A DNA stretch of 64,000 nt from Sphingomonas changbaiensis NBRC 104936 (GTDB taxonomy: Bacteria; Pseudomonadota; Alphaproteobacteria; Sphingomonadales; Sphingomonadaceae), in NCBI RefSeq assembly GCF_000974765.1, contig NZ_BBWU01000029.1:1-64000 (forward strand). The letters are read 5' to 3'. Each line of letters begins with the position of its first letter. Position 1 is the stretch's first letter. Under the pieces are notes generated by a model. That model made no database searches. It worked only from the letters and a program-made list of their open reading frames with translations, and was not told the origin of the DNA. Position numbers and translations under genes: made by a program. This document shows, one piece after another, positions 40,917 to 48,858 of the stretch.

Positions 40917-43073
40917 CTACAATGTGAGGGTGATCGCCGCTGCCCGCGAAGCAGCGCTGGTGCCGATCTGGACGACCGATATCGTCACAGTGGGGCCGAC
41001 GCTCGCATCAACGGAGACGTCTGCGGCAGCATAGTCGAAGCCGGCGCTGCCGAGTTCGTAGCTTCGCTCGGTGCCATCGGCGCGCATGATCGTGAGGCGA
41101 TAGCGCTCGCTGTCCTCGCCCAGAGGGGCATCGCTGGCGTCCAGCCACGACCAGCCGACACGGCTCTCGCGAATCCAGTGCAGCGCAAATCCACCGTCGT
41201 CCCGACGCTCTGCAGAGACGTGAACCGGTGGCGGCGGCCGCAACGCCTCGCCAATGGCCGCCGCGCTTGCGACCACGGGTATCGGATCGCCGATCCCTGA
41301 TGCGAGTATCTGCACATCGGCGCCCGCAGCGCTGAGCGGTGGGTCATAAGCAAACAGCGTCTCCGGCTCGATCAGGACGAACCGATCGCCGGCCGCATGT
41401 TCGACTGCGGCCCACCCCGTTCCCCGTCGTCCGCGCATCAGCTGCGAGAGGCGCCAGCATCCCTCGCCCAGCGGAGCGGCGCGCCCGAACTGGATCAATT
41501 CATTGCCGACCAGCGCGAGGTTTGCCCCGCCGATCAGCCGGTCCGGATCGGCGTCCTCGAGCTGCATCTCATTGTGCAGCAACTGGACGTCCAACTTATG
41601 TGCGGTGTCGAGCAGCGCTTCGCCTGCGGGCGGCAGCGCCGAAATCGTTGTGCCGATCACCGCCGGAGCTGCAGTGCCGCCGATGCCGGCCCAGCTCGCA
41701 CCTCCATCGAGGCTTGCCATCAGGGTCGCGCGTCGCCAACCGGGTGAGGCGCCGGCGGCCGCGATGTAGAGGCGGGGCGTTGTCGGCGCACTGTCGGTCA
41801 GGTTCGGCAGATCGAGCAGGTGGAGGACGGTCGGTCCATGCACCCGGTCGGGCGCCGTGACGTTGCGCCCGGGCTCGGCCGGCTGGACGGCCATGCTCTC
41901 AATCGCCACCCTCTTCAGGTCGAGCCGCACGCCTTCGCGATCGATGCTGCGCGCCGTCACGCGCCAGAGCCCGGCCTGGTCGGCCACGCGAACGATCGCA
42001 CCCGGCGAGAGCGGCAGCCGTGCCCAGCCGCATTTCACCGATTGCTGCCCGCGCTCGCGCACGCGCCGCGCCAATGCCGCTTCAGCCAGTGCGCGCGCCT
42101 CGCCGGCTTCGAGCGAGGCAGCAAGCTCGATGCGATCCGTGCGCCGTCCAGCCGGCCGCCGAGCCTGCTGGACACCGGCCTGATAGTCGCGCGCCGGTTC
42201 GTAATAGCTGAGCGCGAGAAGGCCCGGCACCTCACTGTCCGCTGCCAAAGTCTCGCTTCGCGCTTCAGCCAGCTCCTCCGCATCAAGGACGAACGGCTCA
42301 TCCAGATCTTCAACCATGCGGAGCCCATCGTCTTCCGTGCGGAGGATGATCGGCACGGCCTGGCCGAGCGTTTCGACCACCGCCCGCACACTGTCCCCGG
42401 AAGCCGCAAAGCCGCGCAGTGCCGTGCCGCCGCTGGCGACCAACGCGTCCCCGCTCAACTCGGCCAGGATTGGACCGAGAGGGGTCGGGCCCGAATCTGC
42501 CTCGATCTCGAAGCTGAGCGATGGGATGCGGTTCCCGAAGGGACCGAGCGCCATGTTCTCGAAAACGGCATAGGCGCACCCGCGATAGGCCGGCGTTCCG
42601 TTCAGGCCCTCCGCGGAGGCGATAAACGGATCAGCATCCTGATCTTCGTCGCCCAGGTGAAGCCGAAACGCCGTCTCGCTCTTCCAATCGCCGGCGATGC
42701 CCCGCAGCAGATTCCCATCGGCCCAAATCCGTCCGACCGACCGGATGGGCCGAGCTGACAGCAGCACTGCAAAGGATGCGGTATAGCTGTACGTCGTGGT
42801 GGACGGCCGGCCCTTGCCGCCGCCCTGCTTCGATCGGTGCTCGACCAGGTCGGTCGCCCAGATCACCGTGCCGGCGACGCGCATCGTGCCGAACAGCTTC
42901 GGGATAGGAGCGCCATAGCTCGACATCTGGATCTTCAGATCCTGCAGTCGCGGTCCTTCGCGGCCTTTGAGTTTGAAAATCTGCGCATCAATCGACTGGC
43001 CAATCAGGGCTCCCACGGCGCGGCCCGCGGGGCCAAGCACCGACCCCGCGGCCATCAGAACAAGCGTCGCCAT
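40917..43073 (-). CDS. GTA/phage tail host-specificity (baseplate) protein
   Basis: 718 aa from ATG 43073 (MATLVLMAAGSVLGPAGRAVGALIG), chosen over an ATG 18 bp earlier because GGGAGG lies about 10 bp upstream. The N-terminal hydrophobic Gly/Ala start and the block SYGAPIPKLFGTMRVAGTVIW match the tail-tip/host-specificity proteins of gene transfer agents (RcGTA gp15-like). Later parts (residues about 130-330 and 480-718) read as beta-rich baseplate domains. It is much shorter than the R. capsulatus protein, which has an extra TIM-barrel part. The gene itself looks intact, with no stops or frameshifts, but its cluster is not. Confidence 0.8.
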   Translation of the reverse strand: MATLVLMAAGSVLGPAGRAVGALIGQSIDAQIFKLKGREGPRLQDLKIQMSSYGAPIPKLFGTMRVAGTVIWATDLVEHRSKQGGGKGRPSTTTYSYTASFAVLLSARPIRSVGRIWADGNLLRGIAGDWKSETAFRLHLGDEDQDADPFIASAEGLNGTPAYRGCAYAVFENMALGPFGNRIPSLSFEIEADSGPTPLGPILAELSGDALVASGGTALRGFAASGDSVRAVVETLGQAVPIILRTEDDGLRMVEDLDEPFVLDAEELAEARSETLAADSEVPGLLALSYYEPARDYQAGVQQARRPAGRRTDRIELAASLEAGEARALAEAALARRVRERGQQSVKCGWARLPLSPGAIVRVADQAGLWRVTARSIDREGVRLDLKRVAIESMAVQPAEPGRNVTAPDRVHGPTVLHLLDLPNLTDSAPTTPRLYIAAAGASPGWRRATLMASLDGGASWAGIGGTAAPAVIGTTISALPPAGEALLDTAHKLDVQLLHNEMQLEDADPDRLIGGANLALVGNELIQFGRAAPLGEGCWRLSQLMRGRRGTGWAAVEHAAGDRFVLIEPETLFAYDPPLSAAGADVQILASGIGDPIPVVASAAAIGEALRPPPPVHVSAERRDDGGFALHWIRESRVGWSWLDASDAPLGEDSERYRLTIMRADGTERSYELGSAGFDYAAADVSVDASVGPTVTISVVQIGTSAASRAAAITLTL

Positions 43074-43653
43074 AGTCCCAAAACCTCCCATTCCGGCGCG
43101 CCCGGCCGTTCGACAACCCGTCGCAGCGCGGCATCGGCGTGAACGATCCCGCGTCGGGTCCGGATCGCCAGGTGCAATTGCGCCGGCCCGGCCCGCATCA
43201 GCATCACGTCGCCGGGCGCTTGTTCATCGACATGCACAAGCCCGGCAGTCTCGATCAGCGTCGAAACGGCCGCCACATCGCCGCCTCGCAAGGCGTATCC
43301 GTTCGGCGCCTCCACACCGGTCGCAAGCGCCACCAAGCCAACACAATCGAGGCCGGTCGTCGCATGCCATGCAGCAACAGATGCGACGCGACCGTCTCCA
43401 CCAGCCCCTGGCCGCCCGACTGCGCTGCAATCAGCCGCGCCACCTCCGGTTCGGAGCAGGCGAGCGGTGCCGATCCGACGCTTTCCGCCACCAGCCGCAC
43501 CGCGCGCTGCGCGATCGGGTTCAGCGCATAGGCATCCCGTACCTGCGCTTCGTAAGAGCGCGGCCATTCCCCGTTCCCGAACGCAAGGCCGAATCCGCGC
43601 GCCAGCGCCGGCCGCGCGTTGCCATGCGCCGCCTTCTTCCCGAACCATCTCAT
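43055..43653 (-). pseudogene. fused remnant: portal protein 5' end joined to NlpC/P60 peptidase 3' end
   Basis: Two reading frames meet at about 43363-43366. Codons from 43653 read the first 96 residues of an HK97-type portal protein (MRWFGKKAAH..., SYEAQVRDAYALNPIAQRAV, HLLLHG). Past the junction, the other frame reads the last ~100 residues of a GTA-type NlpC/P60 cell-wall peptidase (GLDCVGLV with its Cys, APGDVMLMRAGPAQLHLAI, ending VLGLWRRLF at 43055). So about 12 genes that normally lie between portal and peptidase are gone, and the join is out of frame. No functional product is expected from either half. Confidence 0.8.
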
Positions 43654-43749
43654 GCGAAGCCTTTCGCCAGACGAGAAACGGCCCGGCAGTGGGTGTCGGG
43701 CCGCGACTCACAGTTCTTCAGCGTGGCCTCTTAGTGGCGATTATGTAGT

Positions 43750-43875
43750 TTACACACCCAGCAATCCAGCCAGACCTAGTGCCACTCCGTAGAACAGCGC
43801 TCCAGCGACGATCGCCGCCGCCGCCCACCATTCCATGGCTTCAGCGCGCGCTTTCCAATTCGGTTCACGGTCCAC
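43750..43875 (-). CDS. very small membrane protein at transposon left end
   Basis: 41 aa from GTG 43875 (VDREPNWKARAEAMEWW...). The N-terminal half is hydrophilic and the C-terminal half a single hydrophobic helix (WWAAAAIVAGALFYGVALGLAGLLGV). The stop codon lies within the left terminal inverted repeat. No family is recognised. It may be a cargo gene; a longer version reading in from upstream overlaps the next gene and is less likely. Confidence 0.4.
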   Translation of the reverse strand: MDREPNWKARAEAMEWWAAAAIVAGALFYGVALGLAGLLGV

Positions 43876-43915
43876 GCCCCAAGCGTAAGCACAACAGCGG
43901 GCATGTAGGACAGAC

Positions 43916-44098
43916 CTAGCGGCGACCTTGGCATTCCTTGAAAGCGTATGCGCGATAATCAACTCGGTCTTCGGATTTCGCGTTCGGGTTTTGTTGGTCC
44001 CAGGCTGCCATCTGCGCATCAACGCATTTCTCCGCGTCCGATTTCATGCACCCACTTAGGACAATGGCTAGCGGCAGTGCGCATAGAACGCCCCTCAC
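43916..44098 (-). CDS. small putative lipoprotein (transposon cargo)
   Basis: 60 aa from GTG 44098. The N-terminus MRGVLCALPLAIVLSGC is a lipoprotein signal with the lipobox Cys at 17, followed by a short charged part with one more Cys pair (EKCVDAQ and KECQGRR). It lies in the cargo part of the transposon, upstream on the opposite strand of the 322-aa gene. I recognise no family. Confidence 0.5.
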   Translation of the reverse strand: MRGVLCALPLAIVLSGCMKSDAEKCVDAQMAAWDQQNPNAKSEDRVDYRAYAFKECQGRR

Positions 44099-44194
44099 TC
44101 CGGCTTCTCCACCGTTTTGGCAGTAACCATGACTCGACTCCCCCTCAGAATGCGATAGCTTCCCAGCACATTAGCGCTCGGGGGAGCACTCGCA

Positions 44195-45163
44195 ATGGCA
44201 TCTGAAGGCCCAAAGGAAATCAGTCTTTCCGCTAATCGAATCAGTATCTTAGCGCAGAATTCGAGCCAAAAGGAAATCAGTCAGGAATTGCCACTCGGCA
44301 TCGAAAAGAGCGGCGATTTCGGCGAGATTGGTATGGGAGTTCTCTCCGATGGAACCCCATATCTAAACCAGCGTGGCCTAGCGATCCTGTGCGGTGTCGA
44401 AAACGCCCACATTGGCACAATAAGCTCCCAATGGAACGAGACCGAACCAAAGCCGCGCATTGCCAAGATCAAGGCAATCCTAGAGCAATCCGGCCTCACG
44501 GCGTCATCGGCCCATGTCGAGATCACTCATGTAGGCCGCACTCATTTCTGCTACCCCGCGAGCGTCTGCCTCGCGATCCTTGAGTATTACGCCTTTGACG
44601 CGGGTGCGAACGTTCAAGAGCAAGCCAGGCAGAACTTCCGTCTGCTGGCCGGGTCGAAGCTCCGCGACATGATCTATAGTCGCGTCGGATATGACCCAAC
44701 CGGAGCCGATCGCTTCAAGAAGTGGCATGATCGCATCGCGCTTAACTACCAATCCGCCCCGCGTGGACACTTCCATGTGTTTAATGAGGCTCACACGATC
44801 ATCTATGAGCTTGTCGTTGCTGGCGCGCAGATCGGCGAAAAGACTGTCGTGGACATTTCAATAGGTCAGCATTGGGGCCGCCACTGGGAAGACAACGGCC
44901 TAGAGCGCCATTACGGTCCCCGACAGAAATATCCGCATCGCTACCCCGACGATCATCCGCAAGCGCGCTCAAACCCTCAGGAGTCATGGTGCTACCCGCT
45001 CGCTGCCCTAGGGGCATACCGCCAGTGGCTTCAGGACAGCTACATCGATGGCGGCAAGTTTGCGGGATATTTGGACGGCAAGGTCAAGAAGGGCGATCTA
45101 GCGCCCTCTGTCGCCCAACTGGCCATTGCGACGATAGCGCCCGCCCAGATCACTCGGGCGTAG
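44195..45163 (+). CDS. 322-aa KilA-N/antirepressor-like cargo protein
   Basis: 322 aa from ATG 44195, with GGGGGAG upstream. No signal peptide or membrane helix. Residues about 45-85 (GIGMGVLSDGTPYLNQRGLAILCG and so on) recall the N-terminal DNA-binding part of phage antirepressors and KilA-N-type proteins. The C-terminal half has ordered, conserved-looking blocks: HFHVFNEAHTIIYELVVAGAQIG, VVDISIGQHWGRHWEDNGLE, HYGPRQKYPHRYPDDHPQARSNPQ, WCYPLAALGAYRQWL. This layout is similar in kind to abortive-infection proteins of the BstA type, but I cannot confirm the family by eye. It is the largest cargo gene and faces the DUF3800 gene. Confidence 0.55.
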   Translation: MASEGPKEISLSANRISILAQNSSQKEISQELPLGIEKSGDFGEIGMGVLSDGTPYLNQRGLAILCGVENAHIGTISSQWNETEPKPRIAKIKAILEQSGLTASSAHVEITHVGRTHFCYPASVCLAILEYYAFDAGANVQEQARQNFRLLAGSKLRDMIYSRVGYDPTGADRFKKWHDRIALNYQSAPRGHFHVFNEAHTIIYELVVAGAQIGEKTVVDISIGQHWGRHWEDNGLERHYGPRQKYPHRYPDDHPQARSNPQESWCYPLAALGAYRQWLQDSYIDGGKFAGYLDGKVKKGDLAPSVAQLAIATIAPAQITRA

Positions 45164-45305
45164 GCCTACCTTCAACGGGCTTGTGCTTCACAAGCTTCCG
45201 GAGCCTGTCCTTGAAGCGCTCCGGATCGTCATCCGTCTCTAGCTGGCGGGCGGCTTCCTTGAACTTGTCGAGTTGACTCTGATCGGAGTTAGATTCAGCT
45301 GTCAT
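45150..45305 (-). CDS. 51-aa hydrophilic protein, IS1595 passenger type
   Basis: Reads MTAESNSDQSQLDKFKEAAR then QLETDDDPERFKDRLRKLVK and a short tail, 51 aa. The charged helical pattern, with QLDKFKEAARQLETDDD, is typical of small genes that travel next to IS1595/ISXO2 transposases. Its ATG lies 4 bp inside the start of the divergent DUF3800 gene (their start codons nearly coincide), and its stop overlaps the end of the 322-aa gene. A second in-frame ATG lies at 45311. Confidence 0.65.
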   Translation of the reverse strand: MTAESNSDQSQLDKFKEAARQLETDDDPERFKDRLRKLVKHKPVEGRPTPE

Positions 45306-45309
45306 ATTC

Positions 45310-46056
45310 ATGCCCGGTTTTTGCCCACCCCAAGACTACGTCTTTTTCGCGGACGAAGCAGGTATTTCGAACGATCGATTTACGGTCGTGGGCGGCGTTT
45401 GCGTCCGCAGCGCTATCATACCATTTCTGCATGCGAATATCGAGGCATTCCGGGTCAAGCACAATATGCGTGCTGAGCTGAAATGGTCAAAGGTATCCAA
45501 CCAAAAAAGCTCAGAATACACCGCTCTGGCGGAGTTGTTCTTCGCGCTGAATAATTCGAACCATATCCATTTCCACGCCCTGGTGTTCGACAGCCATAAG
45601 GTTGATTTCAGTCGCATCGGCGAACGTGACCACGACAAGGTTCTATCGCGCCTGTATTACCAGCTTCTCGTTCACAAATTCGCGAAGCTATATCCTAATG
45701 ACGTTGGCATGTGCGTCTGTCTCGACCACCGGAACAGCAGCACACCGCTGGAAGATTTACGACGCATGATCAATGCTACCCTCGCTCGCGATCATGCCAT
45801 CCCCCACAATCCAGTAAAACAACTTGTATCGCAGGACTCATGTGACGACGACATCCTGCAGCTTAACGACGTGATCTTGGGTGCGGTCTGCGCGGCGAGG
45901 AACAGCAAGCATTTGCTGGTCGAAACTCGCGCGGCAAAGCGCGACCTGGCTCAGTTCGTGCTGGAAAAGAGTGGCCTTAGGTCGTTTGAAAACAACAGCC
46001 CAAGAAGCGTACACCGCTTCACGGTGTGGAACTTTAACGGCGGCGGCAGGGGGTAA
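45310..46056 (+). CDS. DUF3800 domain cargo protein
   Basis: 248 aa. DUF3800 marks are present: YVFFADEAGISNDRFTVVGGV at the start, ELKWSKVS, FHALVFDS, a central DHDKVLSRLYYQLL, CVCLDHRNS, and near the C-terminus DILQLNDVILGAVCAARN. The spaced acidic residues (DEAG, D in CLDHR, LND) suggest an RNase H-like nuclease fold. The family is frequent in mobile elements and near defence genes; no activity is proven for this branch. The start is shared with the divergent 51-aa gene. Confidence 0.75.
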   Translation: MPGFCPPQDYVFFADEAGISNDRFTVVGGVCVRSAIIPFLHANIEAFRVKHNMRAELKWSKVSNQKSSEYTALAELFFALNNSNHIHFHALVFDSHKVDFSRIGERDHDKVLSRLYYQLLVHKFAKLYPNDVGMCVCLDHRNSSTPLEDLRRMINATLARDHAIPHNPVKQLVSQDSCDDDILQLNDVILGAVCAARNSKHLLVETRAAKRDLAQFVLEKSGLRSFENNSPRSVHRFTVWNFNGGGRG

Positions 46057-46354
46057 TGAGGCCCTAGATGCCTATGACACCAAGCCTTCGGCTTGGGGCC
46101 CCGGCTTACCCTTCTCCTGACATCATCAGGATTTTCGGCACCTAGTGACCTCAACCGGCCATATAAGCGATTCGCATGAGCTTGTCAATTTAACTCTTGA
46201 CAAAAACTGACGAATCTGACTCGCGCGTTAAGCAAAACCTCAAACTCAACGCCTACGGGCTAACCTCGTTCCGGTCAATTGCTGTCAAGAGTTATTTTTT
46301 GCGCGACGGCGAAACCTTGGCAGTGGAATCGGCAACTCCAATTGGCTCGCCACC
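46057..46354. other. AT-rich 298-bp gap between cargo and transposase
   Basis: No gene is seen. Two hairpins follow the DUF3800 gene (CCAAGCC-TTC-GGCTTGG at 46080-46096 and the terminator at 46115-46135). Further on, AACTCTTGACA (46192-46202) and its exact complement TGTCAAGAGTT (46283-46293) form an 11-bp inverted repeat, the right arm followed by ATTTTTTG. This may be a transposase terminator region or the remains of an older element end. Confidence 0.55.
46115..46135 (+). terminator. intrinsic terminator after the DUF3800 gene
   Basis: TCCTGA (46115-46120), loop CATCA, TCAGGA (46126-46131), then TTTTC. A short stem-loop with T-run about 60 bp after the DUF3800 stop. Confidence 0.6.
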
Positions 46355-47323
46355 TTAGGCGAGTTCACAAGGCCCCTGATAAGTGAGGCGTTTACCGCCG
46401 ATGCCGGACAGGGCGTTACGGGCCCGCTGACGGTCATCAACACCATTGGCGATGCGGTTGTTATAGCGGAACTCAAACTCCGCCAGATAGCGGTGCAGGT
46501 GCTGTTCGCCACAGTGCTGATAGACGCCCTTCATGCCACGCTTGAAGATCGAGAACGCGCCTTCCACCGTGTTGGTGTGGATCGTGCGATCCTCGTAATC
46601 GACGTACTGGCCGATGCCGTGCAGCGTCGTGCCGTGCTCGGCGAACTCCTTGCCGATCTTGGAATACATACGGGCTTCGTCCGTCATTAGGCGGGCTTCG
46701 CGGCTGATGTTGGCGCGCACGATGGGGTGAACCTCGTCGGCGCGGAAGCGGTCGAACGTGAACGTCCGCATGGTGCGGGTGTCGCGATCGACCAGCGCCA
46801 GAACGCCGAACTTGTGAGCGTGACCGCCGCCCGTGTTGCGGGTGCGGCCCTGCTTCACGCCGAAATAGGTTTCATCGACCTCAACAGCGCCACCGTTAGA
46901 GCCAAAAGGGGCAAGGTCGCCCGAGCGCATGGCTTCGCGGATGCGGTGAGCCAGGAACCACGCCGTCTTGTATTGAACCTCCAGAACGCGGGCGAGCTGG
47001 TGAGCGGAAATGCCCTTCTTGCTCGACACCATTAAATGAGCGGCCTGTAGCATCTTGTGCAGCGGCATGCGCGCATGCTCGAACACGGTGCCAACCTTGA
47101 CCGTGAACTGCTTGCGGCACTCGCCACACTTTTTCAGGCCGTGGCGAACGACGCCTTCCGGGTTCTTCACGCTCGGCTTGGAGCGAACGCCGGACAGGTC
47201 ATACACGCGGCCACCGACAACACCGCAATGCGGGCAAACAACCCCATCGGCCCAAACGATGCTCTCCAGAAACGCTAAGGCCTTAGCTTCGTCGTGGAAG
47301 TGGGGAGAGGAAAGAACCGACAT
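46355..47323 (-). CDS. IS1595-family (ISXO2-like) transposase of the cargo element
   Basis: 322 aa. N-terminal zinc ribbon (VCPHCGVVGGRVYD with CGECRKQF). A helix-turn-helix-like segment has SSKKGISAHQLARVLEVQYKTAWFLAHRIREAM. The DDE-type catalytic domain has EVDETYFGVK (first Asp), ALVDRDTRTMR, and the last acidic motif near HTNTVEGAFSIFKRGMKGVYQHCGEQHLHRYLAEFEFRYNNR. All marks of ISXO2-like transposases are intact, so it is probably active. The C-terminal end lies close to the 298-bp gap, and the start is 68 bp from the right terminal repeat. Confidence 0.94.
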   Translation of the reverse strand: MSVLSSPHFHDEAKALAFLESIVWADGVVCPHCGVVGGRVYDLSGVRSKPSVKNPEGVVRHGLKKCGECRKQFTVKVGTVFEHARMPLHKMLQAAHLMVSSKKGISAHQLARVLEVQYKTAWFLAHRIREAMRSGDLAPFGSNGGAVEVDETYFGVKQGRTRNTGGGHAHKFGVLALVDRDTRTMRTFTFDRFRADEVHPIVRANISREARLMTDEARMYSKIGKEFAEHGTTLHGIGQYVDYEDRTIHTNTVEGAFSIFKRGMKGVYQHCGEQHLHRYLAEFEFRYNNRIANGVDDRQRARNALSGIGGKRLTYQGPCELA

Positions 47324-47445
47324 GGTGAGAACCCTTAGTTGATGGGCTTCTTATACCCTCAACCGATGGGTTTGTAAACTACATAATCGCGCTCTTAGTG
47401 CCAGATCATCGTCACGATGGGCGTTATTATACTTCCCGTACCCAG

Positions 47446-47693
47446 TCAGATTAGCTTGGGTTGATCTGGCTCCGCGGCTTGCGGCGGGGTGGGTTTGGAA
47501 ACCTTTCTGTAAGCGGTGTTGCTCGTACGCGTACCCGGAACTTGCTCAATCAGGCCTTTGTCGACCATCCGCCCAAAGATGATTTTGACCTGATAGTCCG
47601 CTCTAATGTGCGTAATTGCCCTAGCTTGGGAGTTCTTGATCGTTTCGTGGGTTGCCAGAGCTCATCGGAGATGCGCTCAATTTCGATTGGCAC
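47446..47693 (-). pseudogene. broken winged-helix-like passenger gene
   Basis: The minus strand ends in an open frame of about 68 codons reading ...ATHETIKNSQARAITHIRAD, YQVKIIFGRMVDKGLIEQVP and a Pro-rich tail to a TGA at 47446-47448, which looks like a small winged-helix protein. In that frame a stop lies just upstream (around 47660), while another frame supplies a plausible start, VPIEIERISDELWQ from GTG 47693. The simplest reading is a frameshifted small passenger gene. A natural start inside the open part is not evident. Confidence 0.35.
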
Positions 47694-47773
47694 GTTTCAA
47701 CCTTCGAAAGTTTTCGCCGGAAACATTCGAACATCTAGATAGATCGAATGATGCAGGCGAATCCTTTCGAAGG

Positions 47774-47926
47774 TTATGGCCTCTTCCGTTCCTTCCGGAC
47801 GAGAGCGTCGAGCCCTCTTTCCGCGTCGGTGGGGCTGAGTTCGCCAGCGTCGATCATTGCTTGCGCGTCGCGTCGGAAGCGCTCGCTCTGCTCCGCCTCG
47901 CTTTCGGGAACCTTCTTCTTCGGCAT
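47774..47926 (-). CDS. 50-aa hydrophilic IS1595 passenger protein
   Basis: Reads MPKKKVPESEAEQSERFRRD then AQAMIDAGELSPTDAERGLD and ends RKERKRP; 50 aa, strongly charged. It starts 5 bp after the transposase stop on the same strand, so it is probably translated from the transposase message. Small genes of this type are common partners of IS1595 transposases, including the 51-aa one in the neighbour element, but without proven function. Confidence 0.65.
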   Translation of the reverse strand: MPKKKVPESEAEQSERFRRDAQAMIDAGELSPTDAERGLDALVRKERKRP

Positions 47927-47931
47927 GGCCC

Positions 47932-48858
47932 TCAGGCTCCGATGTGAGATTGCCTATAGGTGAGGCGCTTGCCGACGATGCCTTTCAACATGGTGTCGGT
48001 GCGATCGGCATCGTTGAAGCCAAGCGCCACGCGGTTGCTATAGCGGAAATCGAACTCCGCCAGATACCGGTGAAGATGCTTCTCCGCGCAATGCTGGTAG
48101 ATGCCCCGCATCCCGCGCTTGAAGATGGAGAAGAAGCCTTCGACGGTGTTGGTGGTCACGTCGCCGCGAACGTAGATGCCAGCGCCATGCAGCACGGTAT
48201 CGTGCGCGGCGAACTCGCGACCAACGGCGGCGTACAGGCGGCTTTCGTCGGTGGTGAGCTTGGCTTCCTTGGCGACGTTGGCGCGGACGATCTGCGCCAC
48301 CTGATCGCGCTGAAGCGAGTTGGCCGGGAACGAGCGAGCCTTGCCGCTGTCACGGTCAACAAGCGAGACAACGCGCATTTTGTGCTGCGAACCACGCTCG
48401 CCAGCTTCGCGGACGTAACCGGCCTTCTGACCGATGTAGGTTTCGTCTGCTTCCACGCGTCCACCGCTGGTGCCGAGCAGATCAAGGCCACCGTCGCGCA
48501 TTGCTTCGCGGATGCGGTGCGACATGAACCAGGCGGTCTTCAGGGTGACGCCTAGGGTGCGGTGCAGCTGGTTCGAGCTGATGCCCTTCTTGCTACCGGC
48601 AACGAGATACATCGCCTGAAGCCAGATGCGCAGCGGAACGTGGCTGCTCTCAAAGATGGTGCCGACCTTCACGGTGAACGGCTTGCGGCACTGGTAGCAC
48701 TTGTAGGTGCCGATCCGGGTGGACTTTCCGCCCATCTTACCGATGCGGTCAATGCCACCGCAATGCGGGCACACCGGACCTTCCGGCCACACGCGCGCTT
48801 CTACGAAGGCGTAAGCCGCTTCTTCGTTGTGGAAGTGTGGTGCAGAAAGTGCCGACAT
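47932..48858 (-). CDS. IS1595-family (ISXO2-like) transposase
   Basis: 308 aa, same domain order as the transposase at 46355: zinc ribbon VCPHCGGIDRIG with CYQCRKPF, a helical SSNQLHRTLGVTLKTAWFMSHR, then DDE domain with EADETYIGQK, SLVDRDSGKAR and TTNTVEGFFSIFKRGMRGIYQHCAEKHLHRYLAEFDFRYSNR. All motifs are intact. Despite shared motifs, the two transposases differ at many positions, so these are separate elements, not one duplicated. Confidence 0.94.
   Translation of the reverse strand: MSALSAPHFHNEEAAYAFVEARVWPEGPVCPHCGGIDRIGKMGGKSTRIGTYKCYQCRKPFTVKVGTIFESSHVPLRIWLQAMYLVAGSKKGISSNQLHRTLGVTLKTAWFMSHRIREAMRDGGLDLLGTSGGRVEADETYIGQKAGYVREAGERGSQHKMRVVSLVDRDSGKARSFPANSLQRDQVAQIVRANVAKEAKLTTDESRLYAAVGREFAAHDTVLHGAGIYVRGDVTTNTVEGFFSIFKRGMRGIYQHCAEKHLHRYLAEFDFRYSNRVALGFNDADRTDTMLKGIVGKRLTYRQSHIGA

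Larger units (their letters stand above)
43736..47391. mobile_element. 3.66-kb IS1595-family (ISXO2-like) transposon with cargo genes
   Basis: Terminal inverted repeats of 25 bp: left 43736-43760 (GGCGATTATGTAGTTTACAC...) and right 47367-47391 as its complement, 23 of 25 matching. An 8-bp direct repeat CTCTTAGT flanks both ends (43728-43735 and 47392-47399), the size expected for IS1595. Inside are a transposase (46355-47323, minus) and five cargo genes in both directions. The inside is visibly less GC-rich than the chromosome, most of all around 46140-46300. Confidence 0.9.

Noticed and set aside
43750-44022. 90-aa version of the small membrane protein gene at the transposon left end
   Set aside because: The N-terminal part overlaps the lipoprotein gene and has a poor composition; the GTG at 43875 gives a more natural start.
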